DNA of 64,000 bases from Cloeon dipterum (Eukaryota; Arthropoda; Insecta; Ephemeroptera; Baetidae), in assembly GCF_949628265.1 (NCBI RefSeq), contig NC_088787.1:3028501-3092500 (forward strand). Direction: 5' to 3'. Below the pieces are notes generated by a model. The model searched no databases, was not told the origin of the DNA, and saw nothing but the letters and a program-made list of their open reading frames with translations. The position numbers and the translations under genes are program-made. Shown piece by piece: positions 1 through 11,142 of this stretch; the first letter of the stretch is position 1, and every line of letters starts with the position of its first letter.

Positions 1-72
1 CCGGGCATCTACACCGAAGTTGCATCCTTCGCCAATTGGATCAACAGCGCGATCGCCACAGACAGAAAATAA
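1..72 (+). CDS. Trypsin-like serine protease, C-terminal fragment (window edge)
   Basis: The window opens inside the last exon of a chymotrypsin-fold (S1) protease. The first frame reads PGIYTEVASFANWINSAI... and stops at TAA 70-72. This is the family's C-terminal strand and helix (PG-YTEV then F-NWI), and it matches the ends of the two complete copies downstream. A polyadenylation signal AATAAA lies at 93-98. The catalytic residues lie outside the window, so activity cannot be judged. It is probably a third member of the same tandem cluster. Confidence 0.85.
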   Translation, partial: PGIYTEVASFANWINSAIATDRK

Positions 73-810
73 TTTATTTATTTGAAAGGTTGAATAAACT
101 AAGAACGCTTTTCCTAACTAGCTTTTTATTTTATTTGCGGATTTTAGCTGAAAGTGTTGAGCTAACTAAGAAAGCACATTTAATTGCTTTGTTGCTAAAA
201 AAATGTTCAAAAGTAAATGAACTTATAAAACGCTTTAGCGAAAATAAATTTTTCTGATTGATTTTTGTGTTCAGCCAACCAAAAGAACCTCAGAATTTAG
301 TCTGAAATCATGAAAAGTGCATTAAATTATAATACAGAATGATGCAATTCATTATTTGAACAATGTTAAAACCGAGGACAAAATCCTTGTGTATACTCTC
401 CATAAAAATGTCAAGTATTAACTGTAGTCGATAGGAGAAATCTGCACGTGTTGGTGCAGACACACAAAATTCTTTAGAGACATTTACCGCCTTATCTGTG
501 CCCTTTAGTAACTAAAATGTATATTGTTAAGAGCGCATGAAAGTGTTGAAGTGCCTGGAAACAGTCTTCAAGTTCTAAGTTACCGCCTGTGGAACAACCT
601 CCCACAGTAATTTTATTTGCTTTTCAAGTATTTATGCAACGCGCAGGATTCATCAGTCTAGCAAAATGCCTAGTTCACATTTTGCAGGCAGCAACGCACA
701 ACTAAACACGAATTAATAAAATCTTGTGTGTCTTTCCTGCTTTCGTCGGTTAAATTAAATGTTTTTTTTTGTTTGCCTGTAACGAGTATTTGAAAATTCA
801 AAGCTCACAA
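73..810. other. Intergenic, no gene seen
   Basis: AT-rich spacer between the first protease fragment and the duplicated unit upstream of the next protease. Only short shadow ORFs and a poly(T) tract near 761-770 are visible. I recognise no gene or repeat here. Confidence 0.6.
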
Positions 811-1692
811 AACTCATCTGCCACCTAAAGAGTAATTTTCAATTATATTCAAGGCATATTTCTCGCCTAGAGAATGGAAAAATATATTACTTGCAATCTC
901 ACGCTCTAACTCCAGTAGTTCTGAGCAGCCTGCTTTATCCTCAAATAAAATATTTCGATGCAAAAATGTGAAATCTTTACGAAAGAGAGATGCTCCGCGT
1001 GGCTCCAGATCCAGATGAGTATGGCCAAACGGAAGCTGTGTGGGGACCAAGGAAAGGAGTTTAGGAGTCGAGCCGAAATTCTTCAGGTGGAGATAGTACT
1101 TGCCGGGACTAAGCCATTCCCGTCCCCGTCGTTACTACTATGTTTCTGTTTCCTTCGTTTTTAACGCAGCCAACAACAGATGGCACGGCTGTATCAGTGA
1201 TGTCACCGGCATTGGTGGGAGAAGAGGAGTGGGTTTAGCCGGTAAAATTAGGAGAATTGGAATATTCGGGCACTTTTGGTCATGAAACAAATTCATATAA
1301 TATACCATCATTCTTTAAAATAAAAAAATCACCATCATTCCACGTTAAAGCACGGAATCAAATGGAGTGACTGCAGAGGAAAATTAGGAATTTATATTAT
1401 AAGGATTTATGAGGTGGATCAAATGTTTTAGTCTCTGTAATAATTACAGCTTAAACATTTTCTTTCCAATTTATTTTCATTGAGTATTCTAGTGACTCTT
1501 AGAAAGTTACTATTTTAATTAACTAATTATGAGATGTTTTCTCAATAGCACAAACATAATTTCCTCGTATTTAAAGTTGCCAAGAGGTTATTAATTAACC
1601 ATTACAGAATATTTTTCACCCATCATTTTAATTTTCTGTTACCTGCCCATTAAATATCAGTCAAGTTTAGCTGCGGCACTTGAAGCTTAAAC
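811..1692. repeat. Duplicated 5' flank of trypsin gene, copy 1 (pairs with 4015-4967)
   Basis: This stretch is a diverged direct repeat of 4015-4967. Shared landmarks in order are the 'ttcaaggca...ttctcgc' block, the 'ccagatccagatga' block, the 'aggaaaggagtttaggagtcgagccgaaatt' region, 'gtgacgtcaccggcattgg' (one base different here), and the last 200 bp before the ATG. Its short ORFs are interrupted differently in the two copies, so I read it as duplicated non-coding DNA. It shows that the protease genes were copied together with a long upstream region. Confidence 0.75.
1657..1661 (+). promoter_or_regulatory. Possible arthropod initiator (TCAGT)
   Basis: TCAGT, the arthropod Inr consensus, lies about 35 nt upstream of the protease ATG. 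It is kept at the same spacing in the paralogue (4922-4926). No convincing TATA box is seen at -30. This is motif plus conservation only. Confidence 0.3.
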
Positions 1693-3527
1693 ATGAATTT
1701 CCGTTGGTCGTTGCTGATCTTTGCCGCATTCTGTGCAGGTATTGAAACCCTATCAAAACAAATCTGGCAGTTATTAATTGTTATAATTATAATTAAACTT
1801 AGAGAGCACATGGGCCAGAGTGGCTGCTAACCCCTTCGTTGACCGGCAGCCGACCTTGAAGGACAGAATCATCGGCGGTACGGATGCACGCGAAGGGGAA
1901 GTTCCGTGGCAGGTGTCTCTCCATCATATTCGATACGGCTTCTATTGCGGTGGGACCATAGTCGGCAGGAAGCACATTGTCACAGCTGCACACTGCTCTA
2001 GAGATGAGTTAGTCTTTACACGCGTATTCTCTTTGGGGGAAAAATACATATGCCATGAACCTCGAATCTGCTTTATTTTAAAATTTTAACCTTTTCTAGG
2101 AACAATTACTGAATAATATCACATGTAAATGAATTTTCAGCCGTAGTGACGTCTTCGTTTTCGCCGGCTCGATTGACAGGAAAACCGGCACTAGATATGA
2201 CGTCAGCTTTATCACAGTTCACCCTGACTATGATCTTTCGTCCGAAAAGGTCCAAGAAAACGACATTGCAGTTTGGGAGGTAAAGATAAAAACTATAATT
2301 TGAAGACCTTCTTTGACGAAGTTTCTGAGCACACGAATTGATTCTTTGATGGTCGAATTCGGTAAAGTGGATATTTTCCAAACAAAAAGATGAGCGCGAC
2401 GTGCGAACCTTTTTCCCGCCAAAACAATATGAATGCGAGAAGTGCGCATGCGTCAGAGCTGGTTTGCAGAGAGACCGCAGCTGTACGAATGACTTCTTTA
2501 TCACATCCTGCCAGCTCTCACGCATGCGCACTTCTCGCATTCATTTTGTTTTGGCGGGAAAAAAGTTCTTACGTCATGCTGCACTTTTTGGTCGGAAAAT
2601 ATATTTAATTTATCTAATTCGACCCTCAGGAATCGATTGCTGTGCTCAGGAACTTCAAAAGAGGTCTATAATTGTACGTCTGACATACTTTTGAATCATC
2701 AGATGGATTCTCCCTTCATTTGGACCGAAAATATTCAACCTGTGCGGATCGCAAACAGCAGGGTAGAGGACAGGTGGCTCATGACTGTCTCAGGATGGGG
2801 AAACACTAAAGTAATTGGAAACAGCGGGGGCCAGATGTGCGATAAAATTGGTTCGCACCGCGCAGATCCAAGATGGCGTCTGAAAAAGCTCTCTTTGGAT
2901 TGCCGTACGATTGTTAAGAGTTTGTTTTTACGATCCAAAAGACACAATTAGTACAGGAAATGCAAATTATGTAACAATATTAACGAAAACTTGCTCCTTT
3001 ACCGTGACCCTTTTTTCGCGCCATACTCCACCGGACGCCATATCTGCGCGTCGCACGAATCTGATCCCCACTGATTGGAAATATTCTATTAAATGTTTTC
3101 ATACCCCCAAAATGATATATTGGCAATGCAGAATGCATGGGACGCGTTTCCATCTAATTACCTGAAGAAGGCAGAGGTGCGAATCGTGAACACGGAGGAA
3201 TGCAGAGCGCGTTACTACGCAGTTTTTGAAGTAGACATCCCTGAGAACGCTATTTGTGCTGGTGGCGAAGGAAAGGACACGTGCAACGTGAGTTACCAAT
3301 GTTTCTGGGCTTTTATTGAAATCAATTTTTCTTGCTATGCTGGGTCTAAGATATAATAAAACTTCTTTCAGGGCGACTCAGGTGGTCCCCTGGTCAAGGA
3401 TGGCGTGCTTCACGGTGTTGTTTCATTTGCAGTTCGTACAGCTTGCGGTTTTTTACCGGGCGGGTACACCGAAGTTGCAGTATTCGCCAATTGGATCAAC
3501 AGCGTGATCTTCGAGGACAATCAATAA
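1693..3527 (+). CDS. Secreted trypsin-like serine protease, six exons, intact
   Basis: S1-family endopeptidase, expected to cut after Lys/Arg and to be secreted. Exons: 1693-1738, 1803-2007, 2141-2279, 2703-2810, 3132-3287, 3372-3527; all joins are GT-AG and in phase. The signal peptide is [15 protein letters not shown]. Activation site RIIGG follows a short propeptide. Catalytic His is in TAAHC, Asp in ENDIAVWE, Ser in GDSGGP. The residue six before the Ser is Asp (KDTCNGDSGGP), the trypsin specificity determinant. The usual Ser-Trp-Gly of the substrate cleft reads SFA, so Gly216 is Ala; this may weaken substrate binding. Intron 3 carries a foldback MITE and intron 4 a hAT-type MITE. AATAAA follows at 3553-3558. 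A digestive or hemolymph role is possible; the sequence does not decide. Confidence 0.9.
2300..2672. mobile_element. Foldback MITE, family A, in trypsin intron 3
   Basis: Long inverted repeat. The left arm reads 'tttctgagcacac-aattgattct...gtgcgaacctttttcccgccaaaacaat'. The right arm carries the reverse complement (ggcgggaaaaaag...cgaccctcaggaatcgatt...gtgctcag). The centre holds 'gcgcatgcgtcagagctgg' and its inverse. There is no coding capacity. Related copies lie at 5548-5893 and 9040-9398, with single arms at 3620-3745 and 6580-6700. Confidence 0.8.
2822..3073. mobile_element. hAT-type MITE, 252 bp, with 8-bp target duplication
   Basis: The element starts CAGCGGGGGCCAGATGTGCG, and its right end in reverse complement starts CAGTGGGGATCAGATTCGTG: terminal inverted repeats of the hAT CAGNGGGG type. 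It is flanked by ATTGGAAA at 2814-2821 and 3074-3081, a perfect 8-bp duplication. The equivalent intron of the paralogue (6035-6098) is 64 bp and lacks the element, so insertion after the gene duplication is the simplest reading. Confidence 0.88.
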
Positions 3528-4014
3528 TATTATATGTTTGCTCGGAAGGTTAAATAAAGTACCAAACGGTTTTTAATCGTTTTCATAATTTTCCTGACTC
3601 TCTTCTCTCCAATACTTTCTTGTTGTTTTGGCGGGAAAAAAGGTCGCATGTCACGCTGGACCTTTTGGTTGGTAAAATTATCAACTTTACCTAATTCGAC
3701 CCTAACAAATCGATCGGTGGGCTCAGAAACTTCGTGTTTAAATTAGCGAACTGCTCTGCGCCTGCAAAAAATTGGTCTTAATTTTTCCGAGATCGAGGCG
3801 CAGTCCATGTCGATGACCAGTGATTTCAGGCAGTTTAAAAATACAGCAGGTTTCAGAAGAAATGGTTTAAAGCCAAATTAATTTTAATTATTTTTTAATT
3901 CCCATTTAATTTTAGCAATTGGGTTCCTCAAGTCAAACACGCAGGACATATGAAAATTAAACCAACCGTATTTTCTATATTTAAAAATTTATAGTAGTAA
4001 CAATTCTTCAAATT
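3528..4014. other. Intergenic, MITE arm and LRR gene scrap
   Basis: After the protease polyadenylation signal there is one arm of foldback family A (about 3620-3745). A short scrap follows at about 3790-3840 that closely matches the last exon of the LRR gene at 7240-7290 ('gcgcagtccatgtcgatgacca' region). The rest is AT-rich without recognisable content. Confidence 0.6.
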
Positions 4015-4967
4015 AATTTTCAATTAAATTCAAGGCATGTTTCTCGCTAAAGGAATGGAAACTTATTTTACTTGTAATCTCACGCTCCAACTCCAGTAGT
4101 TCTAAGCAGCCTATATACTATCCTCAGGAAAAATTTGGAGGAAAAAATGTGAACTATTTACGAAAGAGAGATGCTCCGCGTCGCTCCAGATCCAGATGAT
4201 TATGGCCAAGCGGAAGCTGTGTGGAGAGCAAGGAAAGGAGTTTAGGAGTCGAGCCGAAATTAACCAGGAGGAGGAAGTGCTTACAGGGACTAAGCAACTC
4301 CCGTCGTTACTTCCCTGTTTTGTTTCCTTTGTATTTGAAGATGGCTCGGCTGTATCAGTGACGTCACCGGCATTGGCGGGAGAAGGAGGGAGCGTGGTAA
4401 AAACTTTGAATTGCATAATATGGCTAAATGTTTAGGGAATGAATGAAATTACGGAAATTACGTCCTCGGCGCTTGGGAAAGGAAAATAAGCGCAAATATG
4501 GTGCCGTTTTTGGGGATTTTAAGAGGAATTTTAATTAATTTCCACGCAAAATCCTTTATCACAAACAAACAGATTAGGTTATTTTCTGCACTTTCACGGA
4601 ATCGAATGGAGTGACTGCAGAGGAAAATGAGGAATTTATTTAGTAAGTATTAATGAGGTGGATCAAATGTTTTAGTCTCTGTAATAATTACAGCTTAAAC
4701 ATTTTACACCTAATTTCTTTCCAATTTATTTTCATTGAGTATTCTAAGTGACTCTTAGAAGGTTACTATTTTAATTAACTAATTATATGAGATGTTTTCT
4801 TTTTCTCAATAACAGAAACATAATTTCCTCGTATTTAAAGTTGCCAAGAGGTTATTAACTAACCATTACAGAATATTTTTCCCCATCATATTTTGATTTT
4901 CTGTAACCTGCCCATTAAATATCAGTCAAGTCTAAATCACTTTAGCTGTGGCACTTGAAGCTCAAAC
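4015..4967. repeat. Duplicated 5' flank of trypsin gene, copy 2 (pairs with 811-1692)
   Basis: Second copy of the upstream block described at 811-1692, with an extra insertion near 4440-4560. The last 200 bp before the ATG are strongly conserved, including the TCAGT motif at 4922-4926. No open frame is conserved between the two copies. Confidence 0.75.
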
Positions 4968-6470
4968 ATGAATTTCCTTTGGTCCTTCCTGTTCTTCGCC
5001 GCATTCTGCGCAGGTATATAGAATCCCTTTTAAAACAAATCCGGCAGTTTTTTTTAAATTATGCTTTAACTCAGAGAGCACATGGGTGAAAGTGGCTGCT
5101 AACCCCTTCGTTGACCGGCAGCTGATTTTGAAGGACAGAATCATCGGCGGTACGGATGCACGCGAAGGGGAAGTTCCGTGGCAGGTTTCTCTCCATCATG
5201 TTCGATACGGCTTCTATTGCGGTGGGACGATAGTCGACAGGAATTTCATTATCACAGCTGCACACTGCTCTAAATATGAGTTAGTCGGATCTTTCCGCTC
5301 ATACTTTATTTTATTAAATAATTTTAAAATTTTAGCTTTTTTACAGATCAATTATTGAATAATATAACATGTAAATGAATTTTCAGCCGTAAAGACGTCT
5401 TTGTTTTCGCCGGCTCGATTCACAAGGACACCGGCGATAGATATGACGTCAGCTTGATCGTGGTTCACCCTCGCTATGATCTTTCGTCCCAAAAGGTCCA
5501 AGCCAACGATATTGCAGTTTGGAAGGTAAAAATAAATACAAAAATTTGAAGAACTTCTTTGACGAATAAGTTTCTGATCACACCACTCGATTTCTAATGG
5601 TCGAATTCGGTAAAGTGGATATTTTCCCCAACCAAAAATACCAGCGACGTGCGAATTTTTTTCCCACCATAATAATATGAAATGTGAGAACTGCGCATGC
5701 GTGAGATCTGGTTTGAGCACTTGCATAAAGACCGTTTGTACGAATGACTTCTTTGTCACATCCAGCAAGCTCTGGCGGGAAAATATTTCGCACGTTGCGC
5801 TGGACTTTTTGGTTGAAAATTTATCCACTTTACCTATTTCAACCGTCAAGAATCGATTGGAGTGCTCAGTAACTTCAAAATACGATCTTTAATTGTTTTT
5901 CTGATACACTTTTGAATTATCAGATGAAGTCACCCTTCAGTTGGAGCGAAAATATTAAACCCGCGGGGATTTCATTCAGCAGAAGGGTAGAGGACGGGTG
6001 GCTCATGACTGTCTCAGGATGGGGAAAGACTAAAGTAATTCCAAATATTTGTACTCTATTAAATGTTTTCATACCCTCAAAATAATATGGCTATGCAGAA
6101 CTCATGGGACGCAATGCCATCTAATTACCTGAAGAAAGCAGAAGTGCGAATCGTAAACAGGGAGGAATGCAGAGCGCGTTATCAAAATGTTTTTGGAGTA
6201 GACATCCCTGAGAACACTGTTTGTGCTGGTGGCGAAGGAAAGGATACGTGCAACGTGAGTTACCAATATTTCGGGTGTTTTTATTAAATTAAATTATTAT
6301 TTATTTGCCATGCCGGGTCTAAGATATGATAATACTTCTTTCAGGGCGACTCAGGTGGTCCCCTGGTCAAGGATGGCGTGCTGTACGGCGTTGTTTCATT
6401 TGGAGTTGGTACAGCTTGCGGTTTTTTACCGGGTGGGTACACCGAAGTTGCACTATTATTCCCCAATTAA
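4968..6470 (+). CDS. Secreted trypsin-like serine protease, paralogue with early stop
   Basis: Tandem paralogue of the gene at 1693. Exons: 4968-5013, 5075-5279, 5387-5525, 5924-6034, 6099-6254, 6345-6470, in phase and with the same intron positions. Signal peptide [20 protein letters not shown] activation site; His in TAAHC, Asp in ANDIAVWK, Ser in GDSGGP; Asp six before Ser as in trypsins. Unlike its neighbour the cleft reads SFG, so Gly216 is present. In the last exon a small insertion changes the frame after YTEVA and gives ...LLFPN-stop. The C-terminal helix (FANWINS in the neighbour; still visible in another frame up to 6505) is therefore lost from the protein. That helix packs on the core, so activity is doubtful unless the indel is a sequencing error. 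AATAAA is at 6525-6530. Confidence 0.85.
5548..5893. mobile_element. Foldback MITE, family A, in paralogous trypsin intron 3
   Basis: Same foldback family and same intron position as 2300-2672, so the insertion predates the gene duplication. The arms meet around 'gcgcatgcgtgagatctgg' and flank 'ttcccaccataataat' / 'ggcgggaaaatatttcgcacg'. Non-coding. Confidence 0.75.
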
Positions 6471-6971
6471 TGGATCAACAGCTTGATCACCGAGGACAAT
6501 GAATAATGTATACTTGAAAGTTTTAATAAAGTACAAACCGTTTTCCTAAATTTCTGACTCTCTTTTCACATATAAGTTCATATTATTCTGGCGGGAAAAA
6601 AGTTCGCACGTCGCGCCGCACTTTTTGGCCGGGAAAAATATCCATCAACCCTCAAGAATCTATTGGTGTGCTCAGAAACTTCGTCTTTAAATTAGCTAAC
6701 TGTGTGCCTGCGCAGAATCGGTCTTGATTTATTTCTGGAGATAGAGGGCAGCTCTCTCTGTGAGAGAAAACGACGTCTTCTGCGTTCCTATTCTGAAGCA
6801 GATTGCACGTGGAAAATATGAAAATGCTTCAGCTGAAGGAATAACAAAGAAAACTCTAGGCTTTGCTTCAAATCCGATTAAAATGTATTTATCCATCTGA
6901 TTCATCTGAAAATCCGGAACGAAACTATTCCAAATTTAAGTGTTTGATTACTAATAATTTTTGTAGAATTA
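6471..6971. other. Intergenic between trypsin and LRR genes
   Basis: Contains the polyadenylation signal, a single family A arm (about 6580-6700), and a stretch similar to 3755-3800 ('tcggtcttgatttatttctggagat'). It then runs into the 3' end of the minus-strand LRR gene. No other gene is seen. Confidence 0.55.
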
Positions 6972-9807
6972 TTAATTATTAGAAAACCGGTCGAGAACGG
7001 AGATGAGATCAGTGTCGACGAACCAATCAATCTCTTCTCCATCCGCGCCGGAGAAAAATAAATCAGAGCGAATTTTCGGTCCGTCACAGGTTCCAAGGTG
7101 GCATCTGACCAGGGTGGTGTACTCGTCCAGGTTGTTCATAAAAAACTGGACATTCTCGAGACGATGCTCTTTCAAGCAATCGTCGACGCATTTGATCAGC
7201 TCGAAGTACGCCTCGAGGGTTTCATCGTAGACCTGTTCAATCGTGGCGCAGTCCATGTCGATGACCATTGATTTCAGGTTGCGCAGGATTCCTCTGGTAC
7301 CCTGAATGCTGCAGACCACATTCTCCACGTCCTCCACGTTTTCAGTTTGGCCAATCAGCTTGACCCTTTCCAAACTGGCTGACCGCAGAATGAACGACAG
7401 CAAATCGCTCCTGTCCTTTGAAATGCTGCAAAATTATTTACCTTCAAAATTATTGTATTTATTTCCTAAAATAAACCTACTGGGTCACCAGCAGCTCCAG
7501 TTCTGTCAAGTGATTAATTGGTGGTCGGAGCGCATCAACGTCCATCTGGTGAGAAACAAAATTGAGCCTTTCCAGATTTGGACACTGGTAGAAAATGCAG
7601 CTGATGCTGCAGGTCTTGATACTCGGAGACAGGCTCACGACGCTCAGAGTCTTAATTTTCATTTTGTATGTTTTCAAGAGCTCCTCCAGGATCGGATTGA
7701 ACGTCAGTGGCCTGGACATGCGGATGTCCAGATGCTCAACGTTGGAAAAATAGAGCAGAAAATCTAATTGGTGAGAAACAACGTCCACAGGGAATAATTG
7801 GTCCTGAAACATCTGCGGAAGAACAAATTTCTAAATTAAAATCACCTTAAATTGAGCAAATTGGGGTCCGGATTGCGATCTGTGTTCGGGTTCCCGCTGG
7901 TCAGAAGTCAATATGGTGTCGAAATTTTTAGTTTTTTGAATACTCGCCCAATTTGAAGCTGCGCAGTAAACTTGTGCGCATCTCAAGAATGCGCAGTATG
8001 TTCAGATCGCTTCTTCGTCTCACAGGAAGGCTAAAAATCATCACTGCGCATGCGTGAAGCAAATTAAAACCTTCTGCGCAGTTAAAATTCCCACCAGGGG
8101 CCAGGTTGTGATCTGTGTTGGTTCTTTGCCGGCCAGAAGTCAATATGGCGTCGAAATGATGGAGGTCAATCAGGAGACAGTCCAGCGGCCAATCAGAAGC
8201 ATCGAAAAAGAGGCGTGCCGACCTAATAATTTCATTCCCGCGTATTTTTTTACATTTCCATCAGCCTGATGTGCCATCTAACGGTCGATTCACCGATTAC
8301 CGGGCTAATCAGCTGTTACTAAAGAAATAACAAAAAAAACATTCAACTTTCCCGCCGTTCTCGTACTCTACCAGACGCCATATCTGACCGTCACGTGAAT
8401 CCAGACCCCGTTTGTCCTTATTAAAATAATTTTCAAACCTTCAAATGGGTGACGTGGGGAAACCTGAGATGAATATCATTAGCGTCGCGCAGATCCGTGT
8501 CCATATCAATTGTTAAATGAAGCAGGTTCGAAGCAGGTGGATTTTTATTTCTTGATTCTTTAGGATCAGGAAGGGGCAAACCCTGGCCTGTGCAGAATTC
8601 ACTGGCGAACTCCTGGACGACCTGCAACTTGGGCAGGTTCCTGACGCAGAGCTGGTTCAGCTGCTTGACTGCCGCCTTCGATGGCGAGCGGAAGAGGAAA
8701 ATCCGCAAATTGACCAGTTTTTTCTGCAACTCCGAAGCAGGTGGAAGAGGCACCGAGGCGTCCAGGTCGAGGTTGACGCTGACGAACACGAGAGAAGAGC
8801 GGCAGCTGAAGATCAGGTTCAACAGCTCGTCTAATTTGAACGAGAACAGCTCAATCCGCAACTCTCGCAAACGCTGCATGTTGCAGAGCATGTCTGACGG
8901 GAGTAAATTGGAGAAACTGATCTGCTGGTGGAAGAGCGGGTCGAGGTCCAGGTGCCTAAAGAGCAGCACCTTGCCGAGCGTTTCATGAGCGACTTTGAAG
9001 ATTTTTTTCAAAACCTGTTAAGGATTTAGGTTGATTACCGTCTTTGATGAAGTTTCTGAGCACACCAATCGATTCTCGAGGGTCGAATTAGGTTAAATAT
9101 ACAGTGCAACGTGCGAACCTTTTTTCCCGCCAAAACAATTAGAATGCGAGAATTGCGCATGCGTCAGAGCTGGCTAGGTGTGACAAAGAAGTCATTCCGT
9201 TCTGGCGGACTCTCTGCAAGTGTCCAAACCAACTCTACGCATGCGCAGTTCTCGCATAAACGTTCATATTGTTTTGGCGGGAAAAAAGTTATTCGTTGCG
9301 CTTGACTTTTCGGTTGGATAAAACATCCATTTTACCTAATTCAACCCTCAGGAATCGATTGGTGTGCTCAGAAACTTTGTCAAGGGCGGTCCTTAATGAG
9401 TTTTAAACTATATTTACGTCTTGGAAGGTTTGAAACTTTTTGTCAGGATGGCAAAAGGAGATTAAGCCAGTCAGGTCGACCAAGTGCAAATGAGGACCAA
9501 GCATTTCATCTACCATCGCTTCGCAGGTCGGCAAAACTACCTTTTGCAAGGCTTCCTCGTTTCCGTACGGATTTTGACACTTGGACGTCTTCAGCTCGAG
9601 CGAAAAGTTCGTCGCTACACGAGGTTTAGACATCAAAGAAAGTAGGTTAATGCACACGGAATTAATGGACTCACGGGATTCTCTAACGGTTTTCATTTGA
9701 GTTGACAGTAAGTCCAGGAAGCATAATTCCATTTTCAGCTTTTGGGCCCGATCCAAAATAGCGCATTCGCATTTCTCCAAAATCTCCTCACTGTTATTCG
9801 TAACCAT
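6972..9807 (-). CDS. Leucine-rich-repeat protein, four coding exons
   Basis: Coding exons on the minus strand: 9418-9807, 8439-9014, 7481-7812, 6972-7425; every junction is GT-AG and in phase, giving about 583 aa. The start is ATG 9807 in the context GCCATGG, just after an acceptor; an untranslated exon at about 10063-10145 may precede it. The protein has irregular leucine-rich segments (LRELRIELFSFKLDELLNLI, CPNLERLNF, LTELELLV) and the phrase FPHVTHLKV at an exon end, which recurs as FPDVTHLKV in the plus-strand LRR genes at 12.5-18.6 kb. It belongs to the same expanded family. F-box/LRR adaptor is a possible function, but I cannot see a clear F-box. Two introns hold MITEs. Confidence 0.8.
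7862..8403. mobile_element. hAT-type MITE with internal duplication, in LRR intron
   Basis: The left end 'tggggtccggattgcgatctg' and right end (reverse complement 'cggggtctggattcacgtgacggtcagatatggcgtc') resemble the element at 2822-3073. The left terminal part is repeated inside at about 8100-8160 ('gttgtgatctgtgttgg...agaagtcaatatggcgtcgaa'), so this is either a nested pair or an internally duplicated copy. No coding capacity. Boundaries are approximate and I found no clean target duplication. Confidence 0.55.
9040..9398. mobile_element. Foldback MITE, family A, in LRR gene intron
   Basis: Third full copy of the foldback family also in the two trypsin introns. The left arm has 'gaagtttctgagcacaccaatcgattctcgagggtcgaatta'; the right arm carries the inverse with 'cctaattcaaccctcaggaatcgattggtgtgctcag'. 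The inner arms are 'ttttcccgccaaaacaatt' / 'attgttttggcgggaaaaa'. Clear inverted repeat, non-coding. Confidence 0.85.
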
Positions 9808-10714
9808 GGCCTAATAATTGAAATGTTTATAAATAATGATGGTAGTAAATAAAATCTAGGGAATTCCAATCATTTAAATAATCCTCAAGATATAATTTTA
9901 ATAATTTCCCGAAATACCAATTTCAATATTTCTAGCAAACAAGTGAAATAATAATTTTCATATAATTAAATCTCCCCGAAAATAATTATTTCCTCTTGTA
10001 AAAAACTAATTTGGTGGAAATTCCACAAATATCGTAGAAAACTAAAAGGCTAAAATACCCACCTCGGTGTAAATTCTCGTCCAATTCTGCCTTTCTTGGA
10101 GCGACAGCTGTTTCTGTCGATGTGAAACGGAGTTGCACGTCTGGAAATGAGTCAGCGTTCAGTTTACCCCCAACCCTCGCAGCTCTCGCAAAGGTGGCAC
10201 AGGAAAGCCGCGAGTTTTTAAGATGGAAAATTGTGCCGTTGAGGGTATACCCTGGAAAAAAGTTATTTTTATTTGTTTTTCGTAATTTGACTGCCTCGCC
10301 GAGACCTAAATATTAAATCGAAATAATATTGTCTGCTATTCTATAAAATACCGCCCTTTTCATTCTGATTGTATTATATTGAATTTTTTCCTTTGCCTGT
10401 AACTGTACCTGAGGATGGAGAACATGCCTGGAAAAACCGGAAAATCGTCGTTGACGGCTGCTTGGGACGAGCTGAAATAAACCTCTGGTACTGAGTAATT
10501 TTTAAAAGCTTACCTTTATTTCATTTAAATGAGCGTAAATATATTTAGAAAATTCCAAAACACGAACATTGAACCTCATTAATTTTGAAAAATAATTAAA
10601 ATAATGTCAGGAATAATTACTGGAGTATTCTACATAAACAACATTTCAGCGTTTCTTTGGCCTTCAAAAATAAAATATATAACCTTTAATTGATAATAAT
10701 GTTAAATTAATTCC
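9808..10714. other. Presumed 5' region of the minus-strand LRR gene
   Basis: AT-rich upstream sequence. A possible non-coding first exon at about 10063-10145 ends in a donor 'gtgggt' on the minus strand. No other gene is seen. Confidence 0.4.
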
Positions 10715-11142
10715 CCAGTTGCATAAACCCTAAGTGTTCGAAGCCGCCAACAGATGGCGCCACCGTAGACTTTCGATTTGAAGACACTTCCACTGCGATT
10801 TCAGACTCAATGTAGCTACTGTGCATTCTTCAATTAATTTGCTATTTTTTGACGTGCTGAAAACCAAAATCGGTTCAGCCAATCGCCGTAGAATCGTGAA
10901 AAACTATTTTTTTAAATAAAAAAATATTTTCCAACGTTTCTACGGCGATTGGCTGAACCGATTTTGGTTTTCAGCACGTCAAAAGATAGCAAATTAATTA
11001 AAAAAAGCAATTTAGCTTGATTGAGTCTGAAATCGCAGCGGAAATGCCTTAAAAATAAAAACTCTTAAATCAAAATTGTTAAGAAAGTCTGTGGTTGCGC
11101 CATCTGTTGGCGGCTTTGATAACTAAGGGTTTATGCAACTGG
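10715..11142. mobile_element. Palindromic MITE, about 428 bp
   Basis: The left terminus CCAGTTGCATAAACCCTAAG is repeated inverted at 11123-11142. Inside it, 'gccgccaacagatgg' pairs with 'ccatctgttggcggc', and a long inner palindrome (about 10830-10999) carries 'gacgtgctgaaaaccaaaatcgg' and its inverse around a poly(T)/poly(A) loop. No ORF. The TIR start is not one I can assign to a superfamily with certainty. Confidence 0.85.

Noticed and set aside
814-1290. Coding exon upstream of the trypsin gene
   Set aside because: The paralogous block at 4.0-4.4 kb has different stops and indels, so no frame is conserved.
3000-3080. tRNA-like box near 'gtcgcacgaatctgatcccc'
   Set aside because: It is the terminal repeat of the hAT MITE and has no cloverleaf.
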